This document shows positions 36,589-45,593 of a DNA stretch of 64,000 nt, piece by piece. The notes under the pieces were generated by a model. The model saw nothing but the letters and a program-made list of their open reading frames with translations. It was not told where the DNA came from and searched no databases. Every line of letters begins with the position of its first letter. Position 1 is the first letter of the stretch. The position numbers and the translations under genes were made by a program. The DNA lies in assembly GCF_002892535.1 (NCBI RefSeq), contig NZ_CP024847.1, positions 1,178,001 through 1,242,000 of the forward strand, read 5' to 3'. This DNA comes from Aquella oligotrophica (GTDB lineage: Bacteria > Pseudomonadota > Gammaproteobacteria > Burkholderiales > UBA11063).

Positions 36589-36620
36589 CCGCAACTTATT
36601 TTGCTAAAGGAATACCAAAG

Positions 36621-36755
36621 ATGAAACGTACATTTCAACCATCAGTTACTAAACGTAAACGTACTCATGGATTTTTAGTTCGTATGAAAACTAAGGCTGG
36701 TCGTGCAATTATTAATGCGCGCCGTGCTAAAGGTAGAAAAAGTTTAGCTGTTTAA
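36621..36755 (+). CDS. rpmH: 50S ribosomal protein L34
   Basis: A 44-residue basic protein ([20 protein letters not shown], then [20 protein letters not shown] and SLAV), the complete L34 sequence, with GGAATA upstream. It heads the conserved rpmH-rnpA-yidD-yidC block. Confidence 0.98.
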   Translation: MKRTFQPSVTKRKRTHGFLVRMKTKAGRAIINARRAKGRKSLAV

Positions 36756-36778
36756 TTCCACATTAATATTGGTAGTGG

Positions 36779-37123
36779 ATGAATTGCTTTACTAAAGAGC
36801 ACCGACTAAGAAAAGCGGATGAATTTTCATCCGTTTTTGCATTTCGCAAGGTTCGGGTTGGTAAGTATTTTAAATTACATTATATGCCAAATAGTTTTGA
36901 ACACTCAAGGCTTGGTTTTATGGTTAGTAAAAAAGTTGCTAAACGAGCCAATCAGCGAAATTATATGAAGAGATTTATTCGAGAGTTTTTCAGAACTTCT
37001 CAATCAGGCTGGGGTGGGGTTGATCTTATCGTAAGAGTTCAGAAAAAATTTACTCAAAATGAATGGCTACTGGTAACTGATGAGTTAAAGTCGCTTACCA
37101 AGCAGTTCATAAAGCCATGCTAA
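36779..37123 (+). CDS. rnpA: Ribonuclease P protein component
   Basis: This 114-residue basic protein partners the RNase P RNA to mature tRNA 5' ends. The RNR motif is in KVAKRANQRNYMKRFIREFF, and the N-terminal FTKEHRLRKADEFSSVF is typical. It starts 23 bases after rpmH, and its end overlaps yidD by seven bases. Confidence 0.95.
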   Translation: MNCFTKEHRLRKADEFSSVFAFRKVRVGKYFKLHYMPNSFEHSRLGFMVSKKVAKRANQRNYMKRFIREFFRTSQSGWGGVDLIVRVQKKFTQNEWLLVTDELKSLTKQFIKPC

Positions 37124-37329
37124 TCCGACTTGCTATTTTTCTTATCCGTGCTTATCAGCTTTTAATCAGTTCATGGCTACCACCAACCTGTCGCTTTACC
37201 CCTAGTTGCTCTAACTATGCAATAGTTGCATTTACTAGGTATGGTATAATCAGGGGCTTTATTTTATCTTTACGTCGTATTTCTCGTTGCCATCCATGGG
37301 GTGGTAGTGGGCATGATCCTGTGCCCTAG
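37117..37329 (+). CDS. yidD: Membrane protein insertion efficiency factor YidD
   Basis: A 70-residue protein with an N-terminal amphipathic or membrane helix and the YidD signature WLPPTCRFTPSCSNYAIVAF, then GIIRGFILSLRRISRCHPWG and GSGHDPVP. It assists YidC-dependent insertion. It overlaps rnpA and is 17 bases ahead of yidC. Confidence 0.95.
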   Translation: MLIRLAIFLIRAYQLLISSWLPPTCRFTPSCSNYAIVAFTRYGIIRGFILSLRRISRCHPWGGSGHDPVP

Positions 37330-37346
37330 AGTTTTTAAGGAAGTTT

Positions 37347-38993
37347 ATGGATACGCGTCGTTTAATACTTTTTGTTGCTTTATCTTTAGGGCTTATGCTT
37401 GCCTGGGAAAAATTTTTCCCGCAAAAGCCAAATCCGGCTCAAACCCAATCAGTTTCGGCTTCTGCTGATATTCCTGCTGCTACAAGTAGTAGTAATAATG
37501 TTGTTTCAGATGGTTCATTTAATCTGGCGAGTGACAAAACAATAACTGTTACCACTGATTTAATGAAGGTGAATATTAGTACTATGGGTGGCGACATCCG
37601 TGAAGTAGATTTATTAAAGTATTCTGATTATGATGATACTTCAAAACCATACCAGTTGTTGTTAAATCAGAAAAATCGTGTCTTTATTGCTCAGACTGGT
37701 TTGATAAGCTCTAATCAAGATCTAAAATTACCAACACATAAATCTTTATTCAGTGCTGATAAAGATAACTATACCTTGGCAAGTGGACAGGATAGTGTTT
37801 CTGTTACTCTGAAAGCAGATGCTGGCAATGACATTGTTATTTATAAAACTTATACTTTCAAGCGAGACAGTTACGTAATTGATACCAGCTATCAGATTAC
37901 TAATAATAGTGCAAATGCTTTAAATAATATATCTGCCTACTGGCGTTTCCTGCGTGATGAGCAGGCTCCAAGTGGTGAAACTAAATTTGTTCACACATTT
38001 ACTGGACCAGTTTACTATACTACTGATGCTAAATTTAATGCGGTTAAATTCGATAACCTAGTAAAAAATGATGTTGATTATCCGCAAAATGTTAATAATG
38101 GTTGGATAGGGTTTACTGAACACTATTTTACGTCTTTGTGGTTATTAAACCCATATAATCATCCAGCAGTTTGTATTAATGGGGTTGCTTGTCGGTTTAA
38201 TTTGAAAACTGTTGATGATGGTAAGCTTGCATCGGCAGGATTAATGACTGATTTACCTGCGATTCAGGCTCATACCTCATATTCTGTATCAGTGCCAATG
38301 TATGTTGGACCGCAGGAATATAAAGCAATGGCTACTGCTGCACCTGAATTGGAACGGACTAAAGATTATGGTTGGGTATATATCTTTGCTACACCATTAT
38401 TCTGGTTATTAGTTCATATTTATGAATATGTTAAAAACTGGGGTTGGGCAATTATCCTTCTAACAGTTTTTGTTAAAGTTGTTTTATTCCCACTAACTAG
38501 AGCTAGCTATAAATCAATGGCAAAAATGAAAGCTTTGGCACCAAGAATGGAAAAGCTGAAGGCTCAGTACGGTGATGATAAAGTTAAGCTTCAACAATCC
38601 ATGATGGCGATGTATCGTGAAGAAAAGGTGAATCCGGTTGGTGGTTGTTTGCCAATGCTATTGCAGATTCCAGTATTTATTGGTCTATACTGGGCATTAC
38701 TTGGTTCTGTTGAATTACGTCAAGCGCATTTTCTATGGATAAATGACTTGAGTCGCCCAGACCCATACTTTATTTTGCCAGTAGTACTTGCAGGGACAAT
38801 GTTTTTACAGACATTCCTAAATCCGCCAGCGGCTGATCCGGTGCAAGCGAAGATGATGCGCATTATGCCACTAGCATTTAGTGTTATGTTCTTCTTCTTC
38901 CCGGCAGGGTTAGTTGTTTATTGGTTAGTTAATAATGTACTATCAATGGGGCAGCAATGGTATGTAAATACACATGTTGTGACTAAGAAGTAA
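37347..38993 (+). CDS. yidC: Membrane protein insertase YidC
   Basis: This 548-residue insertase has an N-terminal anchor (RRLILFVALSLGLMLAWEKF), a large periplasmic beta domain (about 60-330) and the conserved five-helix insertase core (about 345-545), including PLTRASYKSMAKMKALAPRM, NPVGGCLPMLLQIPVFIGLY and the C-terminal LVVYWLVNNVLSMGQQWY. It inserts inner-membrane proteins with or without Sec. AAGGAAG precedes the start. A strong terminator closes the block; mnmE, often next, is not here. Confidence 0.98.
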   Translation: MDTRRLILFVALSLGLMLAWEKFFPQKPNPAQTQSVSASADIPAATSSSNNVVSDGSFNLASDKTITVTTDLMKVNISTMGGDIREVDLLKYSDYDDTSKPYQLLLNQKNRVFIAQTGLISSNQDLKLPTHKSLFSADKDNYTLASGQDSVSVTLKADAGNDIVIYKTYTFKRDSYVIDTSYQITNNSANALNNISAYWRFLRDEQAPSGETKFVHTFTGPVYYTTDAKFNAVKFDNLVKNDVDYPQNVNNGWIGFTEHYFTSLWLLNPYNHPAVCINGVACRFNLKTVDDGKLASAGLMTDLPAIQAHTSYSVSVPMYVGPQEYKAMATAAPELERTKDYGWVYIFATPLFWLLVHIYEYVKNWGWAIILLTVFVKVVLFPLTRASYKSMAKMKALAPRMEKLKAQYGDDKVKLQQSMMAMYREEKVNPVGGCLPMLLQIPVFIGLYWALLGSVELRQAHFLWINDLSRPDPYFILPVVLAGTMFLQTFLNPPAADPVQAKMMRIMPLAFSVMFFFFPAGLVVYWLVNNVLSMGQQWYVNTHVVTKK

Positions 38994-39011
38994 GTGATAT
39001 TATAAATAAAA

Positions 39012-39044
39012 AAAGGCTGTAGTTTACTACAGCCTTTTTGTTTT
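39012..39044 (+). terminator. Rho-independent terminator of yidC operon
   Basis: An 11-base stem AAAGGCTGTAG/CTACAGCCTTT (39012-39022 and 39027-39037) with a 4-base loop TTTA, followed by TTGTTTTTTT. Confidence 0.92.
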
Positions 39045-39132
39045 TTTAAGGATAAGTTATTTGTAATTATATCTGAAGTAACTAAGGCATTTTGCAACAG
39101 AGGTATTGTGAAATATTAAGAAGCAATTACAA

Positions 39133-39654
39133 TTACTTATCTGCTTTAGTTGGAATAACGCCGCATGCCATCCGGCTACCGCCACCGCCAAGTGCTGCTG
39201 GAGTATCAGAATAATTATCTCCACCGTGATGTATCATCAAGCTATGTCCAAGAATATCTTTGACGGTTAGTTTTGGTGCCACAACGGGGACAGCAACAGT
39301 TCCATCATCATTAATATAAATTGCTGGTAAATCACCTAGATGCCCATCAGGACTATAAGGTCCCAGATGATGTTTAGTTTGTTTGGGGTCTAGATGTCCG
39401 CCAGCCGCCATTCCATTTTTGGCACAGGATGGATTTTCATGAACATGAAATCCATGTGAACCAGGAGTTATTTCCGGGGTTAAGTTGTGTAGTTGAAATG
39501 TGAATTGCAAACCATATTTAGTATCAGTTGCAACTACATTACCAACTATAGTTTGTGATTCATTGGTAAGTGTCATCGGTATAGTTACCGTAGCAGCATT
39601 GGCAAATGATACCCCTAATGTAGCTGCAGCTAATAGATAAACTAATTTTTTCAT
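39133..39654 (-). CDS. sodC: Cu,Zn superoxide dismutase, periplasmic
   Basis: This 173-residue periplasmic enzyme disproportionates superoxide. A signal peptide (about 1-20) is followed by the metal ligands in [31 protein letters not shown] and [15 protein letters not shown], plus the conserved [12 protein letters not shown] end with the disulphide Cys. It faces away from yidC and is separately transcribed. Confidence 0.95.
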   Translation of the reverse strand: MKKLVYLLAAATLGVSFANAATVTIPMTLTNESQTIVGNVVATDTKYGLQFTFQLHNLTPEITPGSHGFHVHENPSCAKNGMAAGGHLDPKQTKHHLGPYSPDGHLGDLPAIYINDDGTVAVPVVAPKLTVKDILGHSLMIHHGGDNYSDTPAALGGGGSRMACGVIPTKADK

Positions 39655-39780
39655 TATATTTTTCCCAAAAAATAATTATAAGGTGAATTATATCATTAGA
39701 TATTATGGCATAATTAATTAAGCAGCAAGATTGTCGTGATAAAATTACCTACTAGAAAATAAATATTGATGAGGATATTG

Positions 39781-40146
39781 ATGGCTAAATACTTTCGCTT
39801 TATATTAATAATGGTTTTCTTTCTTTTGACTGTAGCATGTGAACAAAAAAAAGTAGAGAAGAAAATAGAGGTTAATCCTGAGATTATGGGGATGTGGAAA
39901 AGTGATGATGGTTGTCAGTTGATTCTCGAGAAAAATGGCGATGATATTATGCTAGTTAAATTTTCAACTGCAAATGCATCGGATGTTGGCTATACTAATT
40001 TACAGCTAAAGGCTTATAAAGAAAGTATTATGACTAAATTCAAGCCAGTAGAGAGCAGTATTCATTTGAATATTTCATTTCTTGAGGGGGTAGTTATGGT
40101 CGAACAGTATTGTAAACAGCCATTACATAAAGTAGATAATTACTAA
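39781..40146 (+). CDS. Small hypothetical lipoprotein
   Basis: This 121-residue product has a lipoprotein signal FFLLTVACEQKK and a small mature domain starting VNPEIMGMWKSDDGCQLILE. The ATG at 39781 is chosen because GAGG sits six bases upstream; earlier in-frame starts begin at 39766. The sequence is followed by 23 bases and then the beta-lactamase-like gene, so an operon is possible. Function unknown. Confidence 0.6.
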   Translation: MAKYFRFILIMVFFLLTVACEQKKVEKKIEVNPEIMGMWKSDDGCQLILEKNGDDIMLVKFSTANASDVGYTNLQLKAYKESIMTKFKPVESSIHLNISFLEGVVMVEQYCKQPLHKVDNY

Positions 40147-40169
40147 TTATAAAAAGAGAGAGTTTTTAT

Positions 40170-41672
40170 ATGAAAAAAGCTGGCTTATTATTATCAGCTA
40201 TGTTATTTTGTGCTAATTCATCGTTTGCAGTAGACAAGGCTTTATCTGGGGTTGTTGTCAATCCATTCGAAAAACAACTTGAGCATGGGTTACGAGGTTA
40301 TTATGTAATAAAAGGGCAGACAGAGTCTGCTTCATTGCTCTCTACGATGGAACGTTATAAAATTCCAGGGGTTAGTATTGCGGCAATTCATGATGGTAGA
40401 TATATTTTAGTAAAGGCTTATGGATATAAAGATAGCTCTACGCGCCAACCTCTAACTTCAAATGATCTGTTGCAGGCAGCATCAATGAGTAAGCCAATAA
40501 CTATTGTTGCTGCACTCAAATTAGCTAGTCAGGGAAAACTTGATCTTGATGCAAATATTAATAATTATATGACAGATAAATGGCGGCTCGGGGATAATCA
40601 ATATACTAAACCTCAGCCAGTTACTGCCAGACTACTAATGGCTCATCTTGGCGGTATAAATGTTGCTGGTTTTCCTGGAATTGATCGCTCGGTTAGCAAA
40701 TTACCAACAATTATTGATGTTCTAAATGGTAAAAAACCATATGTTACGACCGAAGCTGTTAAAGTTGTTGATACTCCTGGTAGCAAATTTGCCTATTCAG
40801 GGGGTGGTATCAGTATTCTACAACTTGCAATAATGAATATTACCGGACAGGACTTTGCTAGCTGGATGAAGAGTGAAGTTTTTGAGCCATTTGCCATGCA
40901 GCATAGTACCTTTCTCCAACCGCTACCTGAGTCATATCAGAGTATTGCTAGTAGTGGACATGATAAAAATGGTCTGGTATATAAAGGGCGTTACCATAAC
41001 TATCCAGAACAGGCGGCTGCTGGATTATGGACGACTCCTGTTGAGTTAATAGGTATAATAAACCATTTAAAAATGGCATATTATGGGCATTGTTCTCCAC
41101 TAAGTATAGAATCTGGATTTTTTAGCCAGATGTTTACGCAGCAGAAACCTTCGCCATTTGGGTTGGGGTTTATGTTAGAGAGTACACCTGATGTATTTAC
41201 TTTTGGTCATGATGGAGTAAATGATGGCTTTCAGTCTAAAATGATTGCTTTTGTGACGCCTCACGGAAGCAAGGCCAAGCTTCTTGATGATGCGCTTATC
41301 GTTATGACGAATTCGGATAATGGACATTACGTTCTTGATTCAGTTGTGAATGCTTTTACTGATGTCTATGGTATTAATTATCATCCGCCAATTCAGATAA
41401 GTCCACAAGCATTACCAAAAGATATAAATAAATATCTAGTTTCATTTTCTTTTGCTAATTATCCTAAAAATATTCATAGAGTGATAGCTGAAAATGGTAA
41501 GCTTTATCTAAACTGGTTTCAAGATGGTTATACTGAAGTTCTTTATAGCCTAGGAAATAATACATTTGTCACTTTAAGTGGCTATAAATTAGTTTATTCA
41601 TGGCACGGTAACAAATTATCTTTGGTTGTTACATATCAGAATAACCCATCTGACAGTGCAATTATTAATTAA
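40170..41672 (+). CDS. Secreted serine hydrolase of the class C beta-lactamase / penicillin-binding family (S12)
   Basis: This 500-residue protein has a signal peptide (about 1-20) and an S12 serine hydrolase domain. The SxxK motif is SMSKP with Ser105 and Lys108, the YxN position is YSGGG at Tyr209 (YSG variant), and the HxG-like triad appears in TFGHDGVNDGF. A C-terminal domain (about 405-500) follows, as in many esterase or D-aminopeptidase members. Being periplasmic, it may act on peptidoglycan peptides, esters or beta-lactams; true resistance activity should not be assumed. Confidence 0.85.
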   Translation: MKKAGLLLSAMLFCANSSFAVDKALSGVVVNPFEKQLEHGLRGYYVIKGQTESASLLSTMERYKIPGVSIAAIHDGRYILVKAYGYKDSSTRQPLTSNDLLQAASMSKPITIVAALKLASQGKLDLDANINNYMTDKWRLGDNQYTKPQPVTARLLMAHLGGINVAGFPGIDRSVSKLPTIIDVLNGKKPYVTTEAVKVVDTPGSKFAYSGGGISILQLAIMNITGQDFASWMKSEVFEPFAMQHSTFLQPLPESYQSIASSGHDKNGLVYKGRYHNYPEQAAAGLWTTPVELIGIINHLKMAYYGHCSPLSIESGFFSQMFTQQKPSPFGLGFMLESTPDVFTFGHDGVNDGFQSKMIAFVTPHGSKAKLLDDALIVMTNSDNGHYVLDSVVNAFTDVYGINYHPPIQISPQALPKDINKYLVSFSFANYPKNIHRVIAENGKLYLNWFQDGYTEVLYSLGNNTFVTLSGYKLVYSWHGNKLSLVVTYQNNPSDSAIIN

Positions 41673-41699
41673 TTTATCACAAAAATGGAGTTATTTATA

Positions 41700-42065
41700 A
41701 TGGGAGCAATGACGATTATAGATATAGCAACCTCGTTCTCAACCGGGAAGTTTAATCTGACTTATGATTTTATTGCTCCAGAAGCAGAATGGGAGATAGT
41801 TGGAGAGTCTCTATTTTCAGGTAGGGAGCAAATTATTGCAAATTGTGAAAAAGTATGCTCCTATTTTAATACTGTGACGACTAATTTTAAAGTAGCTAAT
41901 ATACTGGTAGATGGTGATAAGGTTGTTATAAATGGAACCGCTGAGTTTTTTAAAAATGATCAGTTGATTTCATTTATTTCTGCCTGTGATTTTTATCAGT
42001 TTAGTGAGCAAAAGCAGCTAGTAAAAATAACTTCATATTGTATTACTAGAAACTATTTAGGTTGA
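41700..42065 (+). CDS. NTF2/SnoaL-like small protein
   Basis: This 121-residue protein (from the ATG at 41700, with GGAG nine bases upstream) has the SnoaL/NTF2-like pattern: FSTGKFNLTYDFIAPEAEWE, FSGREQIIANCEKVCSYF and a beta-rich end VINGTAEFFKND. Such folds act as isomerases, hydrolases or binding proteins. It converges with the PAS-LuxR gene, and their 3' ends overlap by nine bases. Confidence 0.65.
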   Translation: MGAMTIIDIATSFSTGKFNLTYDFIAPEAEWEIVGESLFSGREQIIANCEKVCSYFNTVTTNFKVANILVDGDKVVINGTAEFFKNDQLISFISACDFYQFSEQKQLVKITSYCITRNYLG

Positions 42066-42785
42066 ATGATCAAAGACCGTGTAATCAGTTATTTCAATAC
42101 AAAATCCGTCACGCAGAATATTATTTGGCACAAAACGATAGTAGCCTAAATCGATTAGTTTGTCGTAAAGTGCTTTCCGTCCAAAAACGGAGAATTTTGG
42201 AATTAATTGGGATTTGAATACTTGGTCAATTGCATTCTTGGATATTGTTTTTTCCTCAATTTTAGAGATTATTTCGGCGATCGTATTGCTATCTAGGTTC
42301 AATAGAAATAAAAATACTACCTGTTTTTCCCGGTTTGTTAATTTGATCTGATAGTCAAATTTATCAATTAATGCAATACCTTTGGTATAGTATTTAGATA
42401 GAATAAACCAGATATTAAGAGTGTCAACTAGTTTACTACTACTATATAAGGCAACAATGTTATCTGTTTTTGGATTGATAATCGGTGCATAAGTTATAGT
42501 TAAAAATCTTGATTGTCTATTTTGGGCGGTATCCATTAATAGATACTTTACCAAAGATTTTTTCTCAATGGCTTTATCTTGCAGTGTAACTACCTCAGGT
42601 TTATGAAGGTGCGCGACTACTTCATTATCACTAATACCAATGTGTTTTGCAAACTCGGATTTATACAGTATTTCCTTTTCAAGACTTAATATTCCACCTA
42701 AAAAATCCCCCGTGGATTCACTTATTAACTTGAAATAGCTAATATATTGGTTGAGAAATTCCTGGTCTGTTTGTTCTAGCATCAT
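42057..42785 (-). CDS. PAS-LuxR type transcriptional regulator
   Basis: This 242-residue regulator has an N-terminal PAS-like sensor (about 20-120, FLGGILSLEKEILYKSEFAK and FLTITYAPIINPKTDNIVAL) and a LuxR/GerE helix-turn-helix (about 150-215, KLTNREKQVVFLFLLNLDSN). It is transcribed away from an RND-free tripartite efflux operon that starts at 43018, so it probably controls that operon. A second regulator with the same layout is at 53717-54523. Confidence 0.7.
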   Translation of the reverse strand: MMLEQTDQEFLNQYISYFKLISESTGDFLGGILSLEKEILYKSEFAKHIGISDNEVVAHLHKPEVVTLQDKAIEKKSLVKYLLMDTAQNRQSRFLTITYAPIINPKTDNIVALYSSSKLVDTLNIWFILSKYYTKGIALIDKFDYQIKLTNREKQVVFLFLLNLDSNTIAEIISKIEEKTISKNAIDQVFKSQLIPKFSVFGRKALYDKLIDLGYYRFVPNNILRDGFCIEITDYTVFDHST

Positions 42786-42890
42786 CTTACTCAGAGAAAT
42801 AAAGGCTAGTAGTTTAACATAATATTCATGTAAATATTCTTGTTGTACATGGTTTATTTACTTCATATTTAGTTATATAATGTGTCAATG

Positions 42891-42954
42891 CTAAGTAAAA
42901 ATGTAGTTGTTAAGAACCTTTTAGTTAACATAAAATCACGCTTCTATTTATCCG
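42891..42954 (+). repeat. Promoter-like repeat R1 upstream of the efflux operon
   Basis: CTAAGTAAAAATGTAGTTGTT is shared with R2 at 48465-48526, and the following 40 bases (AATC.CGCT..TAT core) are also similar. Each contains a TTGTT-16/17-ATA(A/G)AA promoter-like pair. It lies in the gap between the PAS-LuxR gene and the MFS gene. Confidence 0.6.
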
Positions 42955-43017
42955 CTATGATACAATAAAATCTACTAAATTAGTTGGGTTATCTGCATAT
43001 ACAAAGGGTTATTTTAT

Positions 43018-44532
43018 ATGAAAAAATGGTTCTGGCTTGAGCCTAGGTCCATAGTTGCAATTGCAGTCTGTTTGCTGGCATTAGCAGAAATTGTTGATTT
43101 GACGATTGTGGCAGTTGCGATTCCTCACATTATGGGCGCATTGGGCTGTAATATTCAGGAAGTATCGCTGGTAACTACTAGTTATATTGTTGCTGCTGCC
43201 GTATTTATTATGACAACTGGATTTGTTAGTTCGAGATTGGGTAGCAAAAAAACAATTTTATTATCTACATTTGTCTTTGGATTATCTTCTATTCTTTGCG
43301 GATTTGCCAGTAGTCTTAATGAGATGGTTATTTTTAGGCTAATTCAAGGGATTGGCGGCGCATTTTTACCTTCAATGGCTCAGGGCTATATCGTTGGTAA
43401 CTTTGATGAAGAAGAGCAACCAAAGATGATGAGCATTATGACGTTGACTGTAGTTTTAGGACCAATAATAGGTCCGCTTGCTGGTGGTTATCTGGTAAAT
43501 GCTTATAGCTGGCGGTGTATCTTCTTTGTTAATGTACCAATTTGCTTGGTTGCCTTTCTAATCGTATTTTTCTGGATGAAAGAAACACTAACTGAAAAAG
43601 TCAGTTTTGATTCAATAAGTTTTGCATTTATGGCAATTGGCTTTGGCTCACTTGAGTACTTCATCGATGAAGGAAATAATCTTAACTGGTTCAATTCTCA
43701 TAAAATGGTAATCTGTTTATGTGTTGGACTGGTTTTTATAACTTTTTTCATCTGGCGTGGGGTATTGGGGCATTCTGTAGTCAGCTTCAAACTTTTTAAA
43801 AACTCTAATTTTGTAATATCTTGTGCAATTGTATTTTTATTTATGGTTGCGGTAACTACCGGAATGGCTTTTTATGCTACGTTTTTACAACAAGGTTATA
43901 GTTTTCCGGTTGATATAGCTGGGTACATAACTGCGCCACGTGGTGTATTTGCTGTTGTTGGTGGAGTTCTTGGCAGTATCTTATGTAATAAGTTTGATAA
44001 ACGATTAGTTCTTATTTGTGGTTTACTTCTATTTAGCTTGGGTTGCCATTTAGAAACTCGTTTTGGTACTAATTGGAGCTTACATACTCAGCTATTAACC
44101 TGTGCAATTATTGGTCTTAGTATGTCAATGACTTTTACTCCATTATTGCAGGTTGCATTTACTGGAGTAACTGAAGCATTAAGTAATGATGCTAGTGGGG
44201 TATTTAATTTTTTCAGAAATATTGGCAACTCGGTTGGAACTTCAATCGCTTCAACCCTTCTCAGTCGGAATGAGCAAACTTCATGGAATGATTTATCTAG
44301 TCATTTGAAACCTTTTAGTAATGCCGTACAGCAGTTACAAAATGGATTATTTCAGGGGATGTCAATTCAAAAACAGATTACTATTTTTTCTGGGCAAGTA
44401 CAAGCTCAGGCATTCCTGATCGCAAATATAAATCTTTTCTACCTTGGATGCATTATGGCATTGTCACTTTGTTTGCTACCAATGTTTTTAGCTAAGCCAC
44501 CCAAAGGAATTATTAAAGTTCATGCTCACTAA
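43018..44532 (+). CDS. MFS multidrug efflux pump, DHA2 (EmrB/QacA) family
   Basis: This 504-residue inner-membrane protein with 14 likely helices has DHA2 motifs: EIVDLTIVAVAIPHIMGALG near the N-terminus, GSKKTILLSTFVFGLSS, and the motif C region MTLTVVLGPIIGPLAGGYLV. It probably forms an EmrB-type drug:H+ antiporter with the HlyD-like adaptor (44592) and outer-membrane factor (45594) that follow. The PAS-LuxR gene diverges from it. Confidence 0.93.
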   Translation: MKKWFWLEPRSIVAIAVCLLALAEIVDLTIVAVAIPHIMGALGCNIQEVSLVTTSYIVAAAVFIMTTGFVSSRLGSKKTILLSTFVFGLSSILCGFASSLNEMVIFRLIQGIGGAFLPSMAQGYIVGNFDEEEQPKMMSIMTLTVVLGPIIGPLAGGYLVNAYSWRCIFFVNVPICLVAFLIVFFWMKETLTEKVSFDSISFAFMAIGFGSLEYFIDEGNNLNWFNSHKMVICLCVGLVFITFFIWRGVLGHSVVSFKLFKNSNFVISCAIVFLFMVAVTTGMAFYATFLQQGYSFPVDIAGYITAPRGVFAVVGGVLGSILCNKFDKRLVLICGLLLFSLGCHLETRFGTNWSLHTQLLTCAIIGLSMSMTFTPLLQVAFTGVTEALSNDASGVFNFFRNIGNSVGTSIASTLLSRNEQTSWNDLSSHLKPFSNAVQQLQNGLFQGMSIQKQITIFSGQVQAQAFLIANINLFYLGCIMALSLCLLPMFLAKPPKGIIKVHAH

Positions 44533-44591
44533 TAGAAGAAAAATTATATTTCTGCAAAATTATTTCTGAAAAACTGATAGGATAAAAATAA

Positions 44592-45572
44592 ATGGATAAG
44601 CAAAAAATTAGCATTATTATTCGTGGTTTATTACTAATTGCTGTAGTTAGTGGTGGGGTATATTGGTATTTTCAACACTCTGAAAAATATCCATCAACTG
44701 ATGATGGTTATGTGAATGCCAATTTGGTTAATGTAGCACCCAAGGTCAGCGGCTACGTTGAAGAAATTTTGGTTAAAAATAACCAGTTTGTTCATAAAGG
44801 TGATGTGTTATTTCGCATTGCGCCAACTGATTATAGTGTTCAATTAGATCAACAGCAGCAGGCGTTACAATATGCAGTTCAGCTGGCTAATAATGCCAAA
44901 GCCCAGATTAGTACTGCGGTAGCTAATGTGGCAAGTGCTAAAGTCAATTATGCCAATGCGGCAGAGCAGGTTAAACGTTATACCGAGATGAATCGGCAAA
45001 ACGCAGCTTCTACCCAGAATTTACAATCTTATCAAACCCAGTTTGCTCAAGCAAAAGCTCAGTTAATTCAGGCAGAAAATACGTTAGAACAATATAAGAT
45101 TCAAGTTGAAGCTGCTAATGCTCAAGTTGGTCAGGCTAAAGCCCAAGTTGCCAATGCCAGAAATAATGTTGGTTATACTGACGTAGTTTCTTCGGTTAAT
45201 GGCTTTGTTTCCAATATGTATTTAACCAAGGGGCAGTATGTTGCTGTTGGGCAGCAGGTTTTTGGGCTGGTTGATAATGATAGCTGGTGGATTGATGCTA
45301 ATTTTAAAGAAACCGATATTGAACGAGTAAAAGAAGGACAGCCAGTTGATGTTAATCTTGATTTATATAAACATGCACATTATAAAGGTGTTGTCCAAAG
45401 TATAAGCTATGCTAGTGGGACTACTTTTTCATTACTTCCGCCACAAAATGCGACAGGGAATTGGGTTAAGGTTACTCAGAGATTTACAATTCGGATTAAG
45501 GTAGAAAATAATCCTAAATTTCCGTTACGAGTCGGGGCTAGTGCCGATGTTCAAATTGATACAACCAAGTAA
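44592..45572 (+). CDS. HlyD/EmrA-type periplasmic adaptor
   Basis: This 326-residue membrane-fusion protein has an N-terminal anchor (SIIIRGLLLIAVVSGGVYWY), the biotinyl-lipoyl halves (KVSGYVEEILVKNNQFVHKG), a long coiled-coil hairpin rich in Ala/Gln/Asn (about 80-195), and the beta-barrel domain. The coiled coil should dock to the outer-membrane factor downstream. It is 60 bases after the MFS gene, with AGGATAA before its start. Confidence 0.93.
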   Translation: MDKQKISIIIRGLLLIAVVSGGVYWYFQHSEKYPSTDDGYVNANLVNVAPKVSGYVEEILVKNNQFVHKGDVLFRIAPTDYSVQLDQQQQALQYAVQLANNAKAQISTAVANVASAKVNYANAAEQVKRYTEMNRQNAASTQNLQSYQTQFAQAKAQLIQAENTLEQYKIQVEAANAQVGQAKAQVANARNNVGYTDVVSSVNGFVSNMYLTKGQYVAVGQQVFGLVDNDSWWIDANFKETDIERVKEGQPVDVNLDLYKHAHYKGVVQSISYASGTTFSLLPPQNATGNWVKVTQRFTIRIKVENNPKFPLRVGASADVQIDTTK

Positions 45573-45593
45573 TAATAAGAAACGGAAATTGGT

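Noticed and set aside
36500-39060. Replication origin next to rpmH-rnpA-yidC
   Set aside because: No dnaA gene, DnaA-box cluster or AT-rich unwinding repeats were seen in the short gaps, and the neighbours are unrelated genes.
40170-41672. Antibiotic-resistance beta-lactamase
   Set aside because: The YSG replaces the usual YxN and the C-terminal domain resembles esterase/peptidase relatives, so resistance activity is not supported.
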